Assembly (NCBI GenBank): GCA_004020315.1
Contig: SAQG01000049.1
Coordinates: 1-37,824 of the forward strand
Reading direction: 5' to 3'
Origin: Mesorhizobium sp.
GTDB lineage: Bacteria > Pseudomonadota > Alphaproteobacteria > Rhizobiales > Rhizobiaceae
Length of the DNA: 37,824 nt
This document shows, one piece after another, positions 32,394-37,824 of the stretch; the stretch's first letter is position 1, and each line of letters opens with the position of its first letter. The translations under genes and the position numbers were made by a program. The notes below the pieces were generated by a model. It searched no databases. It was given only the letters and a program-made list of their open reading frames with translations, and was not told the origin of the DNA.

Positions 32394-33362
32394 ATGCCAC
32401 TACGCTTCACACTCAGACAGTTGGAATACTTCGTCGCGGTGGGCGAAGCCGGCTCCATTGCCAAGGCGGCCGAACAGGTCAACGTGTCACCGCCCTCGAT
32501 TTCGGCCTCCATCGCCCAACTGGAGACCGAGTTCGGCGTCCAACTCTTTGTCCGCAAGCATTCGCATGGCCTGTCGCTCACCCCCGGCGGTCGCGTCTTC
32601 CTGAAGGAAGCCGCTCGGCTTCTCAACGACGCCGACGCCTTGCATGACGTCGCAGGCGACATTGCAGAAAAGGTACGCGGCCCGCTGGCGCTAGGTTGTT
32701 TGCTGACCTTCGCGCAGATTGTCCTGCCGGCCCTCCGCATGAAGTTCGAGCGCGCCTATCCCGATGTGCGCGTGCGACAATTCGAGCGTAATCAAGGGCA
32801 GTTACTCGAGATGCTGCAGCGCGGCGAAATCGACCTTGCCCTAACATACGATCTGGAACTGTCGCAGGACATGACATTTGAACCGCTAATGCTGGTGCCG
32901 GCCTATGTCATGCTGCCGGAGGGGCATCGGTTTGCGGGAAAGGCGTCGATCACGACTGAAGAACTGGCACACGAGCCGATGGTGTTGCTCGACCTGCCTT
33001 TCAGCCGCGAATATTTTCTGTCCGCCTTCCACCAGCGGGGAATGCGGCCCAACATTGCTGAGCGCACCGGTGACATCGCGGTTATGCGTTCCATGGTGGC
33101 GAACGGCTTCGGCTACGGCATCGCCAACATGCGGCCGCTCAACACCCTGGCCCCAGACGGCAAGCCACTGGTCTTCGTACCGCTGGATGGCGACCTGCGG
33201 CCGCTCACAATGGGCGTTGCCTTGCCCAACTCCGAACATCGTACGCAAACCGTGCAGGCCTTCATCGACCATTGCCGGCATTTTGTGGTCGAGCAAGGCG
33301 TGTTCGGCACCGAGCGGGTGGTGGCAAAGCAGTCGCTCGCCAGAGCAGTTCCAGGAAAATAG
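32394..33362 (+). CDS. LysR-family transcriptional regulator
   Basis: 322 aa. A winged helix-turn-helix occupies residues 1-62 (MPLRFTLRQLEYFVAVGEAG, then KAAEQVNVSPPSISASIAQL). The effector domain (about 93-300) is the periplasmic-binding-like fold of the CbbR/OxyR group, beginning RGPLALGCLLTFAQIVLPAL. It follows the aldehyde dehydrogenase by 49 bp on the same strand, so it is part of the run rather than divergent from it. The last residues ARAVPGK are encoded by a copy of the rhizobial hairpin repeat (33342-33384), so the native C-terminus may have been replaced. Most likely it controls the catabolic genes of this island, with a pathway intermediate as inducer. Confidence 0.9.
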   Translation: MPLRFTLRQLEYFVAVGEAGSIAKAAEQVNVSPPSISASIAQLETEFGVQLFVRKHSHGLSLTPGGRVFLKEAARLLNDADALHDVAGDIAEKVRGPLALGCLLTFAQIVLPALRMKFERAYPDVRVRQFERNQGQLLEMLQRGEIDLALTYDLELSQDMTFEPLMLVPAYVMLPEGHRFAGKASITTEELAHEPMVLLDLPFSREYFLSAFHQRGMRPNIAERTGDIAVMRSMVANGFGYGIANMRPLNTLAPDGKPLVFVPLDGDLRPLTMGVALPNSEHRTQTVQAFIDHCRHFVVEQGVFGTERVVAKQSLARAVPGK

Positions 33363-33384
33363 AACCGGTTTTCGTCGGCAATTT
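33342..33384 (-). repeat. Dispersed rhizobial hairpin repeat, copy 2
   Basis: On the minus strand it reads ATTGCCGACGAAAACCGG and TTTTCCTGGAACTGCTCT, the same order as copy 1 at 17393-17453. It overlaps the 3' end of the LysR gene, including the stop codon, and lies between two convergent genes, where a bidirectional 3' structure would be useful. A short GAAAC-AAG-GTTTC dyad follows at 33388-33400. Confidence 0.5.
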
Positions 33385-33435
33385 CGTGAAACAAGGTTTC
33401 GAGCCGTTCAGCGATTCAATCAACATCGCAACGCT

Positions 33436-34605
33436 CTAATGCGCGCCCGGAAGCTGATGGTCGGCAAGCCGCTGCAGCAGTTTTTCCAGCATGTCGTCGC
33501 AGCGGCGCATCTGCTCGACGCTGATGAATTCGTCCGGCTTGTGCCCTTGCGCCATCGACCCCGGTCCGCAAACGACCGTCGGCGTGCCGAGATCGCGGCT
33601 GAACAGGCCGCCCTCCGTGCCGAAGGCAACCTTGATGGTGTTGTTGGCGCCGGTCAGCGATTTGACGAAAGCGACGGCTTGCGAACTGACTGGCGTGTCG
33701 AGACCGGGATAGGTGTTGGTGATGTCTATGTCGATCGCCGCCTCAGGCGCAATGGTCGAGGCTTCGGCAGCAATGCGTGCGGCCTCCTCTCGCACGCCGT
33801 CGAGGATCTCGTGAGGGTTGTCGGCCCCGACATTGCGGATCTCGAAATCGACCTGACAGAGATTCGGCACGATGTTCAGAGCAACACCGGCATTCATCTT
33901 GCCGACGTGGACGGTCGTGTAGGCAATGTCGTAGTCGCCGTCGCGGGCGCCATCACGCGCCAGCCGGTCCTGCACCCGGCGCAAGGCGGCAACGAAGTCG
34001 CAGCCCAGATGAATGGCGTTGAGGGCCAACGGGGCCAGCGCCGAATGGCCCTCGCGTCCCTTGCAGAGGGCGCGTGCGGCAAGCTTGCCCTTGTGCCCCG
34101 TCGCCACCTGCATGTCGGTCGGCTCGCCGACGATACACAGCAACGGCCGTTGCGGGGCTAGCTGCAGCATGCCGATCAGGCTGCGCACACCGATGCAGCC
34201 GATCTCCTCGTCGTAGGACAGTGCCAGTTGCAGCGGCGTCTTCAATGTCATTTTCGATGCCTTGAGGCAAGCGGCGAGCGCGCAGGCGACGAAGCCCTTC
34301 ATGTCGGCTGCCCCGCGACCGTAGAGCCTGCCATCGCGCTCGGTCATCTCGAAGAATGGCAGCGTCCAGTTCTGGCCATCGATTGGAACGACGTCAGTGT
34401 GACCAGAAAGCATAACGCCGGACGTTACGGCCGATCCGATGGTGGCAAACAGATTGGCCTTATGGCCATCCTCGCTTTGGATAATCTGGCAAGCAACGCC
34501 ATGCGCGTCCAGCAGGTTGGCCACATAGGAGATGAGGTCGAGATTCGAGTCGCGGCTCACCGTCGGGAATGCGATCAGCTTTTCAAGGATCCGAATGCTG
34601 TCCAT
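33436..34605 (-). CDS. M20-family deacylase (acetylornithine-deacetylase-like)
   Basis: 389 aa from ATG 34605, which has AAGG upstream; the frame continues to 34671 without support. MDSIRILEKLIAFPTVSRDS is the usual ArgE opening. Zinc-site residues are His69 and Asp71 in SGHTDVVP, Asp101 in GRGAADMKG, and Glu133/134 in YDEEIGC; GPGSMAQGHKPDEFISVEQM near the end supplies the last His. Members remove acetyl or other acyl groups from amino acids and related amines. It is convergent with the LysR gene and divergent from the amine dehydrogenase. In this context an N-acyl compound could be opened to the free amine. A true arginine role is less likely here. Confidence 0.87.
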   Translation of the reverse strand: MDSIRILEKLIAFPTVSRDSNLDLISYVANLLDAHGVACQIIQSEDGHKANLFATIGSAVTSGVMLSGHTDVVPIDGQNWTLPFFEMTERDGRLYGRGAADMKGFVACALAACLKASKMTLKTPLQLALSYDEEIGCIGVRSLIGMLQLAPQRPLLCIVGEPTDMQVATGHKGKLAARALCKGREGHSALAPLALNAIHLGCDFVAALRRVQDRLARDGARDGDYDIAYTTVHVGKMNAGVALNIVPNLCQVDFEIRNVGADNPHEILDGVREEAARIAAEASTIAPEAAIDIDITNTYPGLDTPVSSQAVAFVKSLTGANNTIKVAFGTEGGLFSRDLGTPTVVCGPGSMAQGHKPDEFISVEQMRRCDDMLEKLLQRLADHQLPGAH

Positions 34606-34680
34606 GCGCCTTATGTCTCGTTGGCCGTGCGAGCTATCTAGCATCGCGTAGCCACGGCCTTGAAGTCGCATTTGGCTCAG

Positions 34681-34739
34681 CCTGGATTCACCGGATGCTA
34701 ATCCAGGCGGTGAGGGCCGATTAGGCGTGTCCTAATCGG
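34681..34739. promoter_or_regulatory. Two adjacent dyads between the deacylase and the amine dehydrogenase
   Basis: CCTGGATT (34681-34688) with AATCCAGG (34700-34707), perfect 8-bp arms; then CCGATTAGG (34717-34725) with CCTAATCGG (34731-34739), perfect 9-bp arms. They share the core GATTAG/GGATT-type sequence and lie 32 bp apart centre to centre, in the 283-bp divergent gap. They look like paired operator sites rather than terminators because no T-run follows. Confidence 0.6.
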
Positions 34740-34888
34740 GAAAGAAGAAATCTGTAGTTTTCCGGCGCGCGCCTCAACCTATGAGTCTCCTAGCGTCAAT
34801 GCGATGGCACCGGGCAGCCGGTTTGCACCGACGGCCCGAACCACGATCGGGCATGCTGCAAGGCTACGCTGGCAGGAAGGGAAGTTAC

Positions 34889-36958
34889 ATGCGCGATCCA
34901 CGCTACGACATTCTGTTCGAGCCCATGAAGATCGGTCCGGTCACCGCCAAGAACCGCTTCTATCAGGTTCCGCATTGCAATGGCGGCGGCTATCGCGATC
35001 CTTCGGCCGCCGCCGAGATGCGCCGGATCAAGTCGGAAGGCGGCTGGGGCGTGATCTTCACCGAGCAGACCGAGATGCACCATACCTCGGAGATCACGCC
35101 GTTCATTGAACTCAGGCTGTGGGACGACGCCGATATCCCGGCACTGGCCAAAATGGCCACGGCCATGCATCAGCATGGCGCGCTGGCCGGCATCCAGCTC
35201 GCCTATTCAGGCATCAACGGCCCGAACCTCTACACCAAGGAAGTGCCGCGCGGACCGTCGGCTTTGCCCATACGGACGTTTACCAACGATCCCGTTCAGG
35301 CGCGCGCCATGGACAGGCAAGATATCCGCGACCTGCGCCGCTGGCACCGCAATGCCTTCAAGCGTGCCAGACAGGCGGGCTTCGATCTGGTTTGTCTCTA
35401 CGGCGCGCATGGCTTCGGCATCATCCAGCACTTCCTGTCCACCGCGACCAACCAGCGTACCGACGAGTATGGCGGCTCGCTGGAAAACCGCTCGCGGCTG
35501 ATGCGCGAGCTGATCGAAGAGGGCCGGGACGCCATCGGAGACACCTGCGGCCTGACGCTGCGGCTATCGCTGGACGAGATGATCGGCGAACTTGGCTTCG
35601 CCAATTCCGAAGTGCGCGACATGATCGAGATGCATGCCGACCTGCCCGACCTCTGGGATCTGGCCCACGGCGCCTGGGAGGACTGCTCCGGACCGTCTCG
35701 GTTCAAGGAAGAGGCCGCGCAGCAGAGCCTGGTGTCCGGTATCAAGAAGCTGACCTCGAAGCCGGTCGTTGGTGTCGGCCGCTTCACGTCGCCCGATGTG
35801 ATGGTGAAGATGATCAGGTCCGGTACGCTTGATTTCATCGGCTGCGCGCGGCCATCGATTGCCGATCCCTTCCTGCCGAAGAAGGTGGAAGAGGGGAGAA
35901 TCGAGGACATTCGCGAATGCATCGGTTGTAACATCTGCATTACCGGCGACATGACCATGTCGATCTCGCGCTGCACGCAGAACCCGACATTCATGGAGGA
36001 GTGGCGCAAGGGCTGGCATCCGGAACGCATGCAGGCCAAGGGAGACAGCGACAGCGTCCTGATCGTCGGCGCCGGTCCAGCCGGGCTGGAGGCCGCACGC
36101 GCACTCGGCCTGCGCGGCTACCAGGTGGCCATCGCCGAAGCCGGCACCGAACTTGGCGGCCGCGTGGCGCGCGAGTGCCGCTTGCCTGGTCTGTCCGCAT
36201 GGGGCCGCGTGCGCGACTATCGCCAGTATCAGCTCAGCCAGATGTCCAATGTCGACATCTATTTCGAAAGCCGATTGTCCGCTGAGGACATTCTGGCCTT
36301 CGGCTTTCAAAACATTGCCATCGCCACCGGCGCTATATGGCGCCGCGACGGCGTTGCTCGTGCGCATATCGTGCCGATGCCGGCGGACCCGGCCATGCCG
36401 GTCTACACGCCGGACGATCTGATGGGTGGCAATGTGCCGACCGGCAATGTCGTGCTGTTCGACGACGACCACTACTACATGGGTGGCGTTCTGGCCGAGC
36501 TTATGGCGCGCCAGGGCGCGAAGGTGAGGCTGGTGACGCCATCCGCCTATGTGTCCGACTGGACCCGCAACACACTGGAGCAGGGCGCCATCCATCGTCG
36601 GTTGGCCGAACTCGGCGTCGAGATCGTGTTGAACCGGATTGTTACGCGCATCGTGGCGGGAGGTGTTGTCACTGCCTGTGCCTATACGGGCACCCGGCAC
36701 GACATCGTCGCAGACGCCGTGGTGCTGGTGACGGCGCGACAACAGGACGATGGCGTCTGGCACGAATTGAAAGCGCGGCGGGACGAGTGGGTCGATAGCG
36801 GCATTCACTCGATCAAGGTCATCGGCGACGCCGAGGCGCCGGGCCCAATTGCCTGGGCGACTTACGCCGGCCACCGCTTTGCCCGCGAGCTGGATGAACC
36901 CGATATTGGCGATGCACTGCCCTTCCGCCGCGAGGTCACGGCGTTGGCCGCTGAATAG
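34889..36958 (+). CDS. Trimethylamine-dehydrogenase-family iron-sulfur flavoprotein, histamine-dehydrogenase-like active site
   Basis: 689 aa from ATG 34889, preceded by AAGGGAAG; an earlier in-frame ATG (34781) adds 36 residues outside the family. The TIM-barrel half has Cys30 in FYQVPHC, the site of 6-S-cysteinyl FMN in trimethylamine dehydrogenase, and the catalytic Tyr171 and His174 in YGAHG. The cluster ligands are Cys344, 347, 350 and 362, spaced as CX2CX2CX11C. A second Rossmann part begins with GAGPAG (394-399) for ADP/FAD. The substrate bowl of trimethylamine dehydrogenase is Tyr60, Trp264 and Trp355. By alignment by eye these are Gln60, a Trp near 256 (LWDLAHG) and Asp354 here. I recall Gln/Trp/Asp at these sites in histamine dehydrogenase. 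It should oxidatively deaminate an amine and pass electrons to an electron-transfer flavoprotein; none is seen nearby. It is alone on its strand after the deacylase. Confidence 0.9.
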   Translation: MRDPRYDILFEPMKIGPVTAKNRFYQVPHCNGGGYRDPSAAAEMRRIKSEGGWGVIFTEQTEMHHTSEITPFIELRLWDDADIPALAKMATAMHQHGALAGIQLAYSGINGPNLYTKEVPRGPSALPIRTFTNDPVQARAMDRQDIRDLRRWHRNAFKRARQAGFDLVCLYGAHGFGIIQHFLSTATNQRTDEYGGSLENRSRLMRELIEEGRDAIGDTCGLTLRLSLDEMIGELGFANSEVRDMIEMHADLPDLWDLAHGAWEDCSGPSRFKEEAAQQSLVSGIKKLTSKPVVGVGRFTSPDVMVKMIRSGTLDFIGCARPSIADPFLPKKVEEGRIEDIRECIGCNICITGDMTMSISRCTQNPTFMEEWRKGWHPERMQAKGDSDSVLIVGAGPAGLEAARALGLRGYQVAIAEAGTELGGRVARECRLPGLSAWGRVRDYRQYQLSQMSNVDIYFESRLSAEDILAFGFQNIAIATGAIWRRDGVARAHIVPMPADPAMPVYTPDDLMGGNVPTGNVVLFDDDHYYMGGVLAELMARQGAKVRLVTPSAYVSDWTRNTLEQGAIHRRLAELGVEIVLNRIVTRIVAGGVVTACAYTGTRHDIVADAVVLVTARQQDDGVWHELKARRDEWVDSGIHSIKVIGDAEAPGPIAWATYAGHRFARELDEPDIGDALPFRREVTALAAE

Positions 36959-37824
36959 GTCCAAGGAGCGAAATAGGTGAAGCCATTCCTGCTATCCATT
37001 GCCCAGCATTCGTTCGCCGAATGGGGAAGATGAAAAGACATCGGAGCGACTACGCTCAGCGGTTCGCGTCTGTGGACGCTTTGATCTTGGTACCCCGGAC
37101 AGTGGAAGCAGGCAGTTAAGGCCTGCATGGTCTACTTTGAAGGCGAGGGACGCCCGAGGACGCAAGAAGCCTTAGAAGCGGCAGCCAAGGAGGAAGGGGT
37201 TGCTGCGCGCCTCCTCCAATCAGGGCCCACTTTGCGTGCCCGCTGTTGAACACCGGATGCCGCAGGTTTCCGACTGATCCTTTGATGCGATCGCCCCCAC
37301 GACTAAACCGACGACAAGCGAAATGGCCAGGGCGACACCTACCGGAAGATGATGCATCTGACCTTCGTACCGAACACTCCGACAAGGGGCCGATAACGTT
37401 TAGAGACAGCCCCCTCACTGTCTAAACTATGCCTAATGAACGGTTAACCGCCCGCCTGCATATCTTCGGCGAGGGCGCATCTCGTCTGGGGTTCAACAAC
37501 CGGGGTGCAGTTTATGGTGAACGATAATGCCGCACGAGCAAAATCTCTCGGCGAAGGCTTTTTTGATGCCGTTTCGTGGAAGAACAGAGCATGCGGAAAT
37601 TGACGGTCAATCTGCGCATCAACGTCAAGCGCTCGCGTCCCGAATTATTGCCGACTACATGGCCGGAGCGTTGGAAGAGGCCGACTTCTTTCGACTTCCA
37701 AACAACCGCTGGGGCGGTAAGCCGGAGTAAAGCAGCTAACCGACCCGCTCCTTCCAACCGTCGGTTGGTAGACGCGACGCAACCGGCACGCGTAGGATTT
37801 CCTATGATCCGGGCACACCCACCC
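36959..37824. other. Right-edge stretch with only doubtful small ORFs
   Basis: About 866 bp without a clear gene. AAGGAG (36963-36968) is well placed before GTG 36977, but that frame stops after 18 codons (MKPFLLSIAQHSFAEWGR, end 37033), so it may be the start of a lost gene. A 40-aa ORF begins at 37127 (separate entry). GTTTAG (37398-37403) pairs with CTAAAC (37422-37427), with ACAG/CTGT inside. Near 37514 the frames MVNDNAARAKSLGEGFFDAV and, in the next frame, ALASRIIADYMAGALEEADF look protein-like, as if a small gene were frameshifted near 37580. Confidence 0.4.
37127..37249 (+). CDS. Possible 40-aa small protein
   Basis: ATG 37127 has AAGG five bases upstream and reads MVYFEGEGRPRTQEALEAAA then KEEGVAARLLQSGPTLR, ending at 37249. 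It is rich in Glu/Ala and would form one amphipathic helix. The context gives no role and I recognise no family. It is either a genuine small protein or the start of a lost longer gene. Confidence 0.3.
   Translation: MVYFEGEGRPRTQEALEAAAKEEGVAARLLQSGPTLRARC

Noticed and set aside
1..37824. CRISPR arrays, rRNA genes, complete insertion sequences, integrases
   Set aside because: No regularly spaced repeats, no rRNA-like blocks and no intact transposase or integrase gene were seen; only short repeat remnants.

Overview
The window looks like chromosome or large-replicon DNA from a plant-associated alphaproteobacterium of the Rhizobiales, most like Mesorhizobium. The grounds are high GC with GTG/TTG starts and 4-nt operon overlaps, many ABC importers for amino compounds, HWE-type and hybrid histidine kinases, a KaiC-like protein without KaiB, and two copies of a hairpin repeat that I recall from rhizobial intergenic DNA. 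The genus is an inference; nothing here proves it.

Region 1 (1-5.5 kb) is a signalling block: a double-domain KaiC-like ATPase translationally coupled to an HWE/HisKA_2 histidine kinase on the minus strand, divergent from a PAS-PAS hybrid histidine kinase. Region 2 (5.5-7 kb) holds a PHB-depolymerase-type esterase with a probable TTG start.

Region 3 (7-15.1 kb) is the most exciting part. A LuxR solo has the ligand-pocket substitutions of the plant-signal-responsive subfamily (Met and Trp in place of the AHL-contacting Trp57 and Tyr61 of TraR). It lies between two proline-iminopeptidase-like hydrolases. Each hydrolase gene has a nearly identical 20-bp CT-N12-AG box, followed at once by a -35, an 18-nt spacer and a -10, so the two promoters have the same geometry. 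The right-hand hydrolase leads into a peptide-type ABC importer (two permeases, a fused double ATPase, a binding protein) that ends in a strong hairpin. No luxI is present. Related ~70-bp direct repeats flank the whole 8-kb block, so it may be a transferable cassette for sensing and consuming a plant-derived signal or peptide.

Region 4 (15.1-17.45 kb) is a scar zone: an Rnk-like gene, a winged-helix/nucleotidyltransferase pair whose nucleotidyltransferase looks truncated and whose start abuts a perfect 28-bp palindrome, and a frameshifted gene remnant.

Region 5 (17.45-37 kb) is a catabolic island for an amine-like compound. On the minus strand run a Liv-type binding protein, a polyamine-type ABC importer and a GMC oxidoreductase. 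On the plus strand run LivHMGF, a flavin monooxygenase, a Rid protein lacking the catalytic arginine, a DUF1028 protein, an aldehyde dehydrogenase and a LysR regulator. An ArgE-like deacylase and a trimethylamine-dehydrogenase-family enzyme are divergent from each other. The last enzyme keeps Cys30 (covalent FMN) and the 4Fe-4S cysteines, but has Gln60 and Asp354 where trimethylamine dehydrogenase has Tyr60 and Trp355, which fits the histamine-dehydrogenase type of active site. Inferred logic: uptake, deacylation and/or oxidative deamination, then aldehyde oxidation; the true substrate is unknown. The last 0.87 kb has only doubtful small ORFs.
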